Assembly: GCF_036231965.1 (NCBI RefSeq)
Contig: NZ_CP109499.1
Span: 1,116,001-1,180,000 of the forward strand
From: Streptomyces sp. NBC_01428
GTDB lineage: Bacteria; Actinomycetota; Actinomycetes; Streptomycetales; Streptomycetaceae
DNA length: 64,000 nucleotides
Direction: 5' to 3'
A program made the translations under genes and the position numbers. Of the stretch, positions 53,080 through 60,832 are shown piece after piece; position 1 is the stretch's first letter; every line of letters begins with the position of its first letter. A model generated the notes under the pieces. It made no database searches. It was given only the letters and a program-made list of their open reading frames with translations, and was not told the origin of the DNA.

Positions 53080-54431
53080 GTCCGGTTCTCCTGCTGATGC
53101 GCCGGCACCGGCGTTGTGGACTCCGTCGAGGTGTCAGGAGCGGGTGGGTCGATGAGGTCGACGGTGGGCGGGAGCCGACGTCTGAGCTTGACGGCCAGGA
53201 CCGCAGCCGTTGCGCAGGCCACCACCAGGCCGGCCAGCAGCAGGAGATCGAGTCCCCGCTGGAGCAGCAGTCCCGCGGCCGCTGGGCCGATGGCGTACCC
53301 GGCGGTGTAGGCGAAGGCAGAGGCTCCGTTGTAGCGACCGCGCAGCGCGCGAGGGGCGATGTCGTTGACGAGCGCGGGGAGAACGGGTGCGAACAGCGTC
53401 TCCCCGAGGCCGAAGACGGTTGCGGCCAGGATGAACAGCACCGCGCCCGTGTTGTGGCCCGTGTCACGGCCGGCGAGTACGAGCATCCATGCGCACGCCC
53501 ATAGGGCGCACAGCACAACGAGGGCGCTCGTGCGCCGTTTGCCTCGCGTCGCACGCAGCACCAGGAGTTGGGAGGCGGTCACCGTGACCGTGTTGGCGGC
53601 GAACGCCAGCCCCACCACCGCCGTACTCACATGGGCGGAGACAGCCAGCGTCGGGAACGCGGCGTTGAACTGGGCGAAGCCCACGGCGACCAGCAGGGCG
53701 ATCAGCAGCCAGACGCGGAGGAAGAGACCGTCGCGGATGATTCTCCGATACCCGCCGGCTCGATCAGCGATCGTGCCCTCACCCTCCAGGTCGATCGTCT
53801 GCTGCCCGGGCCCCGTGGTGTGAGGGAGGCGCCTGCGCGCGACCCAAAGGAGCGGGACGGCGAGGAAAAAGCTGACGGCGTCCAAGACGTACAGCGACAC
53901 GAACGTCGATGGGCGGCCGACGTGAGCGACGACCGCGGCCAGCAGTCCGCCCACGGCCATTCCGGCATTCATCGTCGCGTGCCGCAACGCGAACACCGAC
54001 GAGCGCCGCCCCTCCGGTACGACCTCGGCGAGCAAGGTGTCCAGGGCCGGCCAGGCCAGCGCCGCACCGAGGCCCGTCACTGACGCTCCGGCGAACGCCT
54101 GCCACTCGTTCGACACTGTCGCCAGCAGGAGCGCTCCCGCACCGGCAGTCGTCCATCCCAGAGCCAGCACCGCGCGCGGGCCGTAGCGGTCAGCCCACAG
54201 ACCGCCCAGTGGATTGCCCACCAGGCCGGCCAAGGCCAGCGTGGCGGTCGCTGCGCCCGCGGTGCCCAGATCGAGGCCACGCACGGAATGGAGGTACACG
54301 ACCAAGAAGGGCAGGGTCAGCCCGGACCCCACCGCCGACAAGGCGTCAGCCCCCAGGACTCCCCACACCTGAAGGGGAAACGGAGGCCTTGCATTCTGGT
54401 TTCCCGCCACCTGCTGCCTCGCCTCCATCAT
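53076..54431 (-). CDS. MFS transporter of the HN-peptide locus
   Basis: A 451-aa major facilitator with about 12 hydrophobic segments and the loop 2-3 motif GGLWADRYGPRAVLALG typical of the superfamily. The long central loop (about 215-245) is charged. It lies between the 37-aa repeat-peptide gene, 151 bp upstream, and the TPR gene, which it overlaps. The relatives that I can compare are drug/proton antiporter-like exporters. Export of the peptide or of a product made from it is inferred from operon position only. Two adjacent ATG codons begin the frame and the ribosome site is weak. Confidence 0.88.
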   Translation of the reverse strand: MMEARQQVAGNQNARPPFPLQVWGVLGADALSAVGSGLTLPFLVVYLHSVRGLDLGTAGAATATLALAGLVGNPLGGLWADRYGPRAVLALGWTTAGAGALLLATVSNEWQAFAGASVTGLGAALAWPALDTLLAEVVPEGRRSSVFALRHATMNAGMAVGGLLAAVVAHVGRPSTFVSLYVLDAVSFFLAVPLLWVARRRLPHTTGPGQQTIDLEGEGTIADRAGGYRRIIRDGLFLRVWLLIALLVAVGFAQFNAAFPTLAVSAHVSTAVVGLAFAANTVTVTASQLLVLRATRGKRRTSALVVLCALWACAWMLVLAGRDTGHNTGAVLFILAATVFGLGETLFAPVLPALVNDIAPRALRGRYNGASAFAYTAGYAIGPAAAGLLLQRGLDLLLLAGLVVACATAAVLAVKLRRRLPPTVDLIDPPAPDTSTESTTPVPAHQQENRT

Positions 54432-54500
54432 CAGTCCGCGTCACGCGAACACTGCGTCCGCCAGGGGGCTGGACCACTGCACGATGTGAGCCGCCCCTAC

Positions 54501-54533
54501 GGGAGCGGACCGGCCGGAAGCCGGCCCCCTCCC
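54501..54533 (-). terminator. Hairpin between peptide gene 1 and the MFS gene
   Basis: An interrupted stem joins GGGAG (54501-54505) to CTCCC (54529-54533) and CCGGC (54510-54514) to GCCGG (54520-54524). It lies within the operon, 50 bp past the peptide's stop. It may act as a partial terminator or RNA stabiliser, giving much more peptide than transporter. Confidence 0.5.
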
Positions 54534-54582
54534 GTCGATGAGGAGGGACAGCACCCACTGCCCCGCCCGATCTGCTGTCCGG

Positions 54583-54696
54583 TCAGCGCGACACGAGAGC
54601 CTGGTTGTGCTGCACACCCTGCCCGCGGCGGACCACGGCCTGGTTGTGCTGCGGACCCATGCCCCGGCGGACCACGGCCTGGTTGAGGTACGTCAT
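54583..54696 (-). CDS. HN-repeat peptide 1 (37 aa)
   Basis: This small gene encodes a peptide made almost wholly of a 13-residue repeat: NQAVVRRGMGPQH, NQAVVRRGQGVQH, then NQALVSR. Each copy except the first is preceded by His, giving the HNQ(A)V core shared with peptides 2 and 3. ATG 54696 has AGGAG at a proper distance. There is no signal peptide. At the DNA level a 39-bp period is evident (the 20-base unit GGCGGACCACGGCCTGGTTG occurs twice on the plus strand). A 17-bp inverted repeat lies 62 bp upstream of its start. It heads the operon with the MFS and TPR1 genes. Paired Arg residues could be cleavage points. Confidence 0.75.
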   Translation of the reverse strand: MTYLNQAVVRRGMGPQHNQAVVRRGQGVQHNQALVSR

Positions 54697-54758
54697 GAGT
54701 TGCTCCTGTCGTCGACCAGTTGTTCCGCCCATCGTGCGTGCTTGATGGCGGTCCTCCG

Positions 54759-54775
54759 TGAGCAACTGCTACTCA
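54759..54775. promoter_or_regulatory. Regulon inverted repeat, copy 1
   Basis: TGAGCA-ACTGC-TACTCA lies 62 bp before the start of peptide gene 1 (minus strand). It is one of four copies of TGAGYA-N5-TRCTCA in 5 kb. Confidence 0.7.
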
Positions 54776-54948
54776 AACCACGTGACGTGTCTCTGCGGGC
54801 TCCGTCGGCGATGAGATTGCGTGCGGGCCAGGAGCAGCCGGCACCTCGACTGCACTGCCGCTCGGGCCACTTGAGGCCTCCGCTGCCGTGTGCCGGCCAA
54901 GAGGGCGGAGGTGTGCGGCTCAGGTTCGGTCGCATGCGGCGGGCGGAC

Positions 54949-54965
54949 TGAGTAGCGCTTGCTCA
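54949..54965. promoter_or_regulatory. Regulon inverted repeat, copy 2
   Basis: TGAGTA-GCGCT-TGCTCA lies 69 bp before the start of peptide gene 2. Peptide genes 1 and 2 are divergent and each has its own copy in the 338-bp gap between them. Confidence 0.7.
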
Positions 54966-55034
54966 AGCGGACGGTGAGGCGGGCTGCCAACGTCGAGGTC
55001 TCCGCATCCAGCGGATACCGAGAGGAGTCTTTCC

Positions 55035-55208
55035 ATGAGGACCGGGTCGTACAACCACAATGAGATCGTCGTCGAGAGCAGCGCGCGTCCTTCCGAGCCG
55101 GCGCCGAAGGACATCAAGGCGCGCGTGACGCTCCGGGCGGGAGCGATCGGCGGGAACCACAACCAGATCGTCGTGTGCCACCCCCCGCTCGCGGAGGCCG
55201 GCGCGTAA
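55035..55208 (+). CDS. HN-repeat peptide 2 (57 aa)
   Basis: The peptide contains two copies of the core, N7-HNEIVV and N41-HNQIVV, 34 residues apart. They are preceded by GSY and by AIGG. Between them is a charged stretch (ARPSEPAPKDIKARVTLRAG). A single Cys follows the second core. ATG 55035 is preceded by AGAGGAG at 55021-55027. There is no signal peptide or membrane segment. It lies 114 bp before the TPR2 gene on the same strand and has its own copy of the regulon inverted repeat. No biosynthetic enzyme is adjacent, so modification is not indicated. Confidence 0.8.
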   Translation: MRTGSYNHNEIVVESSARPSEPAPKDIKARVTLRAGAIGGNHNQIVVCHPPLAEAGA

Positions 55209-55244
55209 CAAGGATCCGCTCGCGCAGGCGGGCGCGTAACAAGG
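55188..55244 (+). repeat. Tandem duplication over the end of peptide gene 2
   Basis: A 26-bp unit at 55188-55213 (encoding the last residues and stop) recurs at 55219-55244 with two mismatches, a 31-bp period. The second copy lies after the stop codon and is untranslated. Confidence 0.75.
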
Positions 55245-55322
55245 GCGGGCGGCCTCGGAACGTCGACCAAGGAATGAGCAGGCGTCCTGGTCGCGCCGGG
55301 CGTCGCCCGCACTCTCCCGAAA

Positions 55323-56303
55323 GTGACGCAGATGACCGGTCGTGAACGTACTCGGGCCGTGCAGGCGGCCATGGATCGTGCCGAGCGCGCCCTGGAGGCA
55401 GGCCGGCCACGGGAGGCAGAGGATCTACTGCGCGGGGCGATCACCGCCGGCGCACTCACGCCACGCACGTCTTGGGCGGAACTCGTGGATGTGCAGGACT
55501 TCGAGGTACGCGGCATGGTGGCCACCGCGTGGCGGATGCAAGGCAGGTACCGGCAGGCCGAACTGCTTCTGTCGCTGACTCTCGGCGCAGCGGAACGTGC
55601 CGTCGGTCCGGCCTCCCTCACCGTGGCGTGGTTGTGCAACGAGTGGGGGGTCCTCGGCAAATACACCGGCGATTTCGACGCCGCCCAAGCCCGCTATGTG
55701 CGGGCGCTGGAAATCTATGAAGAGGCGTTCGGACCGGACCATGACACCGTGGCCATGGTGTGTCACAACCTCGGCGGGCTCGCTCACGCGCGCGGTCAGG
55801 CGTGGGAAGGGGAGCCATGGGCCGCCCGCTCGGTGCAGATCCGCACCCGGCTTCATGGGTCGGACCATGTCCTCACTGCCCTCGACGCAGCGGCGTGGGC
55901 TGCCCTGCTGGAGGGGTGCGGGCGCCTCGAGGAGGCTGAGGACCTGCTACGCCAGGCACTCCGCGTGTTTCGGGATGTCTTTGGCCCCGACGGCTATGAC
56001 GTGGCCGTGACCCTGCACAATCTCGCCGCCGTCCAGCACCGTCGCGGGGAACTCGCCGTTGCCGGTTCGCATTACGCGGACGCTCTCAGCCTCAAGGAAC
56101 GTCTGCTGGGCATGAACCATCCCGACCTGGCACCGACGCTCGTGAATCTGGCGGCGGTACACGAGTCCCAAGGCGACCTCGGGCGTTCCCGGGCGCTGCA
56201 CGCGCGCGTCGTTGAGCTTCTGCACCGTAGAGTCCACGAGACCCATCCCACCCTGGCCGCGGCCCGAAAGGCGCTCAGCCGACTTGCCGCGGGGGTTGGC
56301 TGA
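55323..56303 (+). CDS. TPR protein 2 of the HN-peptide locus
   Basis: This 326-aa protein is a paralogue of TPR protein 1 over most of its length: compare NEWGVLGKYTGDFDAAQARY and CHNLGGLAHARGQAWEGEPW with the matching units there. It contains tetratricopeptide repeats and nothing else recognisable. The frame opens at GTG 55323, with ATG 55332 as an alternative; neither has a strong ribosome site. It follows peptide gene 2 on the same strand, mirroring the peptide 1-MFS-TPR1 order on the other strand. A peptide-binding receptor or chaperone role is inferred. Confidence 0.82.
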   Translation: MTQMTGRERTRAVQAAMDRAERALEAGRPREAEDLLRGAITAGALTPRTSWAELVDVQDFEVRGMVATAWRMQGRYRQAELLLSLTLGAAERAVGPASLTVAWLCNEWGVLGKYTGDFDAAQARYVRALEIYEEAFGPDHDTVAMVCHNLGGLAHARGQAWEGEPWAARSVQIRTRLHGSDHVLTALDAAAWAALLEGCGRLEEAEDLLRQALRVFRDVFGPDGYDVAVTLHNLAAVQHRRGELAVAGSHYADALSLKERLLGMNHPDLAPTLVNLAAVHESQGDLGRSRALHARVVELLHRRVHETHPTLAAARKALSRLAAGVG

Positions 56304-56347
56304 CCCCGGTGCGTCCTGGGGAGAGGACGGCACTTCAAGCACGATGT

Positions 56348-56364
56348 TGAGTACCGGATACTCA
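56348..56364. promoter_or_regulatory. Regulon inverted repeat, copy 3 (perfect)
   Basis: TGAGTA-CCGGA-TACTCA has perfect 6-bp arms. It lies 45 bp after the TPR2 stop and upstream of the small secreted-protein gene (56516) and the first LAL regulator (56877), so autoregulation of the LAL gene is likely. Confidence 0.72.
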
Positions 56365-56515
56365 GTACTTGTCGCCCTGAACGGATGTCTCCTGGAGCGG
56401 TACTGAAGGAGCCCTTCGGATACCACTGTTCGCGTGAAGGTCAGCGGCATCCGGCGGGCGCCGCCCCCTCGACTGCCCCTGAGCGAGCCGTCGTTGGACC
56501 GACCTGGAGAAAGCC

Positions 56516-56773
56516 ATGCACAAGCCTCTGGTGGCAGCAGGGCTCACCGCAGCGACAGCAGCCATGCTCCTCGCCGCCCCCGTCGCGTCGATCACCGTGG
56601 CACGGCTGGAAACCCCGGCACGCGCGCGCAACAGCGTTTCGCCCACCCCTGCGATGCGTGAGACCGACCGTCCTGTCGGCATCGGCTGTCGGGGCAGTGA
56701 GGCGGGTGAGGGGTGGCGGGCTGCCGTCGAGCCTGTCGCGTGCCGTGACCTCCACACGAGCGACACGCACTGA
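56516..56773 (+). CDS. Small predicted secreted protein
   Basis: This 85-aa frame starts at ATG 56516 after TGGAGAAAG. Residues 1-27 form a clear signal peptide (His-Lys, then an Ala/Leu-rich core to AAPVAS). The remainder is polar, with two Cys, and has no known domain. It lies between the perfect regulon repeat and the first LAL gene and would be co-transcribed with the latter. A shifted overlapping frame (56434-56661) is less likely because it is Arg/Pro-rich without a ribosome site. Confidence 0.5.
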   Translation: MHKPLVAAGLTAATAAMLLAAPVASITVARLETPARARNSVSPTPAMRETDRPVGIGCRGSEAGEGWRAAVEPVACRDLHTSDTH

Positions 56774-56876
56774 AATCGCCCTATCACATGCCGTGACCTT
56801 GCCGACCGTCCGGCAGGGTCATGCCCGCGAACGTACGCGTAGCATGGGAGATCTGTCGGCCTCTGGACGGTATGTC

Positions 56877-59534
56877 ATGCAGAGCTGGGAAGGCAGATGG
56901 CCGCTCGTCGGGCGGCAGTCGCACCTGGACTCCTTCCGCAGGGAACTCCTGGCCGGCCGCATTCGCGGCTGGTTGATCTGCGGACCGGCCGGTGCGGGAA
57001 AGACGCGGCTGACGGAGGAGTTTCTGGGTCTGGCGGCTGCCAGCAAGCGACGCACGGCCAAGGCGGTGGCGAGCCGCGCCGCCGCCCAGGTGCCCTTGGG
57101 CGCGATCGCCCACATCCTTCCCGCCGGTGTCGACATGTCCGACCCCGTCCAGGGCTTCCACGCCGTGGCCCAGTCGCTGTCGGAACCGGCTCGTCCCACC
57201 ATCGTCCTCGTCGACGACCTGCACATGCTCGACAGTTCGTCCGCTGCCCTGCTCGGCCAGCTCCTCGACTCCGGCACGATCTCCCTGATCGGCACGGCCC
57301 GCACCGGCGAGCAGCCCAGCGACGTCGTCGACGGTCTGCTGCAGCGCGGCGACCACATCAGCCGTACCGACCTGGACCACATGGCTCGCGACCAGGTCGA
57401 GGAACTGCTCCAGCGCGTTCTCGACGGCCCGGTCAGCCGACGCGCTCTCCATACCCTGTACGGCGCCAGCGACGGAAACCCTCTGTTCCTGAGAGAACTC
57501 GTGCTGGGAGCCATCGCCGGGGAGAAGCTCACTCTCCAGGACGGAGTCTGGGACACCTCGGAGGAGCCGCTTCCTGTCACTCCGCATCTCAGAGACCTGA
57601 TTGCGGGCCGCATCGCTTCCTCACCGCCGGCTGTACGTCCCCTGCTTGAATCACTCGCCTTCTGCCACACGCTCTCCCTCGCCGACGCCACAGCCCTCGC
57701 CGATCGCAGCGACCTGGAGCACCTGGAGCGATCAGGCATCGTCGAGATCTCCGTCCAGGGGGCCCGGGTCACCGTCGCGCTGGCGCATCCTCTGTACGCC
57801 GAGGTCATCGCGGCCGAGACCTCCGCCCTGCGGCGCTACGACCTCGCACTGCGCCAGGCCGAACGCATCGAGTCCCACGGCCTCAGGCGCCGCGACGACG
57901 CCCTGCACGTCGCCTCCTGGCGGCTGGCGGCCACCGGCACCGCCGCGCCCGAACTGCTCCGCCAGGCTGCCGCCATCGCCATGAACTCCAACGACCACGA
58001 GCACGCCATCGAACTGCTCAGCGCGATCAAGACCGACCAGCACACGACGGAGAGCCGTGTGCTTCTCGGCCGGGCCTTCATGCACACCGGCCAACTCGAA
58101 CGCGCCGAAGCCGTCCTCGCGGAAGCCGACGCGCAGGCCGGCAACGACCACGAGAAGATCATTACGGCGACGACTCGCTGCACCAATCTCTTTTGGGCCG
58201 ACCCCGACCCGGCTCGGGCTGTCGCCGTGTGCGCCGCAGCCCGCGCCACCCTGTCCGACCGATCCGCCGCGCAGCAACTCCGCCTCATGGAGGGAGCCAT
58301 GCTCACGGTGGGAGGCTCGCCGGTGCCGGGACTGCAGATTCTCGACGACCTGCCTGACGACCCACCTCAAGAGGACCTGGACGTCTGGCTGGCGACGATC
58401 ACTGCGAAGACTTCCGGCCTGACGTTCGTCGGCAGCGTCGAACGGGCCCGGACCCTGTCCGAACGGGCCAAGGCCGCTCACGAGGCCGTCGGCGAGGGCA
58501 AACTGCTCCCCCATCCCGCCATGCAGGTGGCGCCGCTCGCACTGGCGCTCATGGAGGTGGGCGAGATCGACCAGGCCCGTCGGCTCTGCCTCAGCGCCGC
58601 GGACAGCCTGCAGGCCGCACACTCACCTGTGACCCGTCAGTTCCTGGCTTTCGAAAGTGCCCGTGCGGAGTGGCTTGCGGGCCGCCCTGTGAGCGCCCGC
58701 CGCTGGTACGCCGAAGGAGTCGCCACAGCACGCACGTACCACCTGGACAGGGTCACCCGGTTGCACATGTCGGGGCTGATGGCGTGCGCGGCGCTCACCG
58801 GCGACATCGACACGGCCGCCTCCCTCGTCACCGACTACGAGGACATCGCGGCAAGTGGTGGCCTGACGGGCGAGGAATCGCTCGGCATCGCCTGGCTGCA
58901 CGCCGCTCGCGGTGAACTCAGCCGCGCACGGGACCTGTTGCGCCATGCCGCAGACCGGGCCAGGCGCACGGGTCACCTCGTCTCCGAAGCACTGGTACTG
59001 ACGGACATCGCACGCCTGGGTGACCCGAAGACGGTCCAAGAACGTCTGACCGTGCTCTCCACCCAGGGCGACGGCGCCTTCACCCCCGCGCGGGCACGGT
59101 TCGTCACTGCCCTCGCGGACAAGGATCCACAGGGCCTCATGGCGTCCTCGGAAGAGCTCGAGCACATGGGTGCCCAGCTCCTCGCCGCCGAATCGGCGGC
59201 CGCGGCAGCCGACGCCTGGAGGCGAAGGGGAGACGCCCGGAAGGTCACGGCCGCCACCGCTGACGCGACGCGCCTCGCCGACCTGTGTGAGGGGGCCCGA
59301 ACCCCCATCCTCTCCACCATCGCCGGCGCGGTCGAGCCTCTTACGAAGCGGGAACAGGAGATCGCCCTGCTGGCTGCGTCCGGGAAGACCAGCAAAGCCA
59401 TTTCGCAGCATCTGACGCTCTCTGTCCGCACAGTCGACAACCATCTGCAGCGCATCTATCTCAAGCTCGGAGTCCGCAGTCGCGGTGATCTCGCGCTGGC
59501 CCTGAAACACGAAGAACCCTCCGATCGGGCGTAG
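56877..59534 (+). CDS. LAL-family LuxR regulator 1
   Basis: This 885-aa regulator has an N-terminal ATPase (Walker A GPAGAGKT at 36-43, Walker B IVLVDD ending D113-D114), a long helical TPR-like middle part and a C-terminal LuxR helix-turn-helix (about 819-880, LTKREQEIALLAASGKTSKA through KLGVRSRGDLALAL). ATG 56877 is chosen because the paralogue at 61690 begins at the equivalent place (WPLVGRQ versus WPLTGRD) and a GGACGG precedes it. LAL proteins are activators triggered by a ligand in the ATPase or sensor part. The regulon inverted repeats before its own unit and before all three peptide genes make it the leading candidate for their regulator. Confidence 0.9.
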   Translation: MQSWEGRWPLVGRQSHLDSFRRELLAGRIRGWLICGPAGAGKTRLTEEFLGLAAASKRRTAKAVASRAAAQVPLGAIAHILPAGVDMSDPVQGFHAVAQSLSEPARPTIVLVDDLHMLDSSSAALLGQLLDSGTISLIGTARTGEQPSDVVDGLLQRGDHISRTDLDHMARDQVEELLQRVLDGPVSRRALHTLYGASDGNPLFLRELVLGAIAGEKLTLQDGVWDTSEEPLPVTPHLRDLIAGRIASSPPAVRPLLESLAFCHTLSLADATALADRSDLEHLERSGIVEISVQGARVTVALAHPLYAEVIAAETSALRRYDLALRQAERIESHGLRRRDDALHVASWRLAATGTAAPELLRQAAAIAMNSNDHEHAIELLSAIKTDQHTTESRVLLGRAFMHTGQLERAEAVLAEADAQAGNDHEKIITATTRCTNLFWADPDPARAVAVCAAARATLSDRSAAQQLRLMEGAMLTVGGSPVPGLQILDDLPDDPPQEDLDVWLATITAKTSGLTFVGSVERARTLSERAKAAHEAVGEGKLLPHPAMQVAPLALALMEVGEIDQARRLCLSAADSLQAAHSPVTRQFLAFESARAEWLAGRPVSARRWYAEGVATARTYHLDRVTRLHMSGLMACAALTGDIDTAASLVTDYEDIAASGGLTGEESLGIAWLHAARGELSRARDLLRHAADRARRTGHLVSEALVLTDIARLGDPKTVQERLTVLSTQGDGAFTPARARFVTALADKDPQGLMASSEELEHMGAQLLAAESAAAAADAWRRRGDARKVTAATADATRLADLCEGARTPILSTIAGAVEPLTKREQEIALLAASGKTSKAISQHLTLSVRTVDNHLQRIYLKLGVRSRGDLALALKHEEPSDRA

Positions 59535-59623
59535 CCGGCAAGCAGTTCTGGCGGGCTCTCCGGTCGGTTCCGGTTCCCCACCACTGCGCGCACGTGCGGG
59601 CGAGTTCCGGCGGGCTCCGGATA

Positions 59624-59640
59624 CGAGTACCGACTACTCA
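59624..59640. promoter_or_regulatory. Regulon inverted repeat, copy 4
   Basis: CGAGTA-CCGAC-TACTCA matches the other copies in 5 of 6 bases of the left arm and all of the right. Its centre is 97 bp before the start of peptide gene 3. A CATACG at 59662-59667 would be a -10 box if the site were centred near -42, the usual position for LuxR-type activators. Confidence 0.68.
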
Positions 59641-59728
59641 TCCAGGTGCGTTGGGTGCCCGCATACGTTTCAGGCCTCGGATCGCCGCACACCGGCGGGG
59701 ATCCGCTGGACACGAAGCAGGAGAAGCC

Positions 59729-59911
59729 ATGAAGGACGTTGCCCCGTTCGGAATCACCCGCGCCGGCAAGGCCGGCAGCATGAACCACAACGAGATCGTC
59801 GTTGCCATCGAACTCGAAGCCGCGGTGGACGCGAACACGGCGCCCGTCTCTGTATCTGCCGTCAGCAAGGCCGGCAGCATGAACCACAACGAGATCGTCA
59901 TTGCCGACTGA
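59729..59911 (+). CDS. HN-repeat peptide 3 (60 aa)
   Basis: Two near-identical blocks, KAGSMNHNEIVV (from K14) and KAGSMNHNEIVI (from K47), are separated by a 21-residue acidic/Ala-rich spacer. The period is 33 residues, close to that of peptide 2. The protein ends three residues after the second block with Ala-Asp. ATG 59729 is preceded by GCAGGAGAAGCC. There is no signal peptide. It is a single-gene unit with a regulon repeat upstream and a strong terminator downstream. The frame at 59594 is open further upstream, but that part is Arg-rich and precedes the ribosome site. Confidence 0.82.
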   Translation: MKDVAPFGITRAGKAGSMNHNEIVVAIELEAAVDANTAPVSVSAVSKAGSMNHNEIVIAD

Positions 59912-59928
59912 GTCCTTCAGCGCCCAAG

Positions 59929-59970
59929 GGAGCCCGGTCAGTTCCGCAGGAGCGGATCCGGCCGGGCTCC
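59929..59970 (+). terminator. Strong terminator of peptide gene 3
   Basis: GGAGCCCGG (59929-59937) pairs perfectly with CCGGGCTCC (59962-59970). The loop itself contains a TCCGC-AGGA-GCGGA hairpin (59943-59956). T-containing sequence follows. It ends the 60-aa peptide transcript 17 bases after its stop. Confidence 0.75.
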
Positions 59971-60140
59971 TCTGTATGCCCTCTGACATGGATCGGTGGA
60001 TGAGGGGGAGGAACGTGTCGGCAGGCTGGTGACGGATCTGAACGTGGCAAGGCGCTCTTGCGTCGTTCCGCCGGCGTGCCCTGGCGCCGTTCGGGGCCGG
60101 TCGGACTGATCAGCGGCACGACGCCCCTCCCGCCCTAAGA

Positions 60141-60156
60141 TATGACGATCGTTATA
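60141..60156. promoter_or_regulatory. TetR operator at its own promoter
   Basis: TATGACGATCGTTATA is an almost perfect palindrome ending 18 bp before the TetR start. The same pattern occurs before the tautomerase-like gene at 61357-61372. Confidence 0.65.
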
Positions 60157-60174
60157 TCTAGAAGGTGGAGACAG

Positions 60175-60759
60175 GTGCCGAAGAGCAGCACGCCGTCCCG
60201 CGAACGCATCGTGGCCGGCGCCGCAGACATGATCAGCCGGCGCGGCCTGAGTGCCACCAGCATCAGAGAGATGGCCAAGCACGCCGGAGCACCGCTCGGC
60301 TCGACGTACCACTACTTCCCCGAGGGCAAGCAGCAGTTGGCGGCGGAGGCCGTTCGTCACACGGGCGACCGGGTGGCCCGGAGCCTGGCCACCGAACTGG
60401 CCGCGGGGCCGGCCGCCGGACTGGACGCCTTCGTCGCTCTGTGGCGGAGGATCGTGGTCGACACGGACTTCCACGCAGGCTGCCCCGTCCTTGCGGTCGC
60501 CATCGAAGAGCCCTCCGCCGCCGAGGTCTCGCCCGCACTCGCGGCCGCCGCCGAGGTCTTCGAGCAGTGGGAGGATCTGCTCGCCATCTCCCTGCGGGAG
60601 CACGGCGCCGGAGCCGAGCAGGCCGCCCAGATCGCCACACTGATCGTCGCCTCTGTCGAGGGCACGGTCGCCATGTGCCGCGCCAGGCGCAGCACCGAGC
60701 CCCTCGACCGCACGGCGGTCCAGCTCCAGACCCTCATCGCCACCGCGATCGACGGCTGA
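60175..60759 (+). CDS. TetR regulator, LmrA/YxaF-like
   Basis: A 194-aa TetR protein with the helix-turn-helix SATSIREMAKHAGAPLGSTY and the HYFPEGKQQL sequence typical of the LmrA/YxaF branch. GTG 60175 follows GGTGGAG; the frame also opens at 60142, but that start lies within the operator. It faces the tautomerase-like gene, and both have the same TATAACG-type palindrome before them, so it probably represses both. It is embedded in the peptide locus but has no regulon inverted repeat. Confidence 0.88.
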   Translation: MPKSSTPSRERIVAGAADMISRRGLSATSIREMAKHAGAPLGSTYHYFPEGKQQLAAEAVRHTGDRVARSLATELAAGPAAGLDAFVALWRRIVVDTDFHAGCPVLAVAIEEPSAAEVSPALAAAAEVFEQWEDLLAISLREHGAGAEQAAQIATLIVASVEGTVAMCRARRSTEPLDRTAVQLQTLIATAIDG

Positions 60760-60832
60760 ACGGAGCGGCCCCGAGCGCGTCATGGCGGCAGCCGACACGG
60801 CCGCGGTATCTCGGGGTTCGCCGGGGGCCTTC

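Noticed and set aside
56385..56876. Upstream extension of the LAL1 frame
   Set aside because: It would overlap the secreted-protein frame, shows poor protein character, and the paralogue LAL2 starts at the position equivalent to 56877.
59638..59901. Minus-strand frame opposite peptide gene 3 with repeated TISLWFMLPAL
   Set aside because: The repeat is the antisense reading of the NHNEIVV repeat. The plus-strand frame has the ribosome site, upstream operator and terminator.
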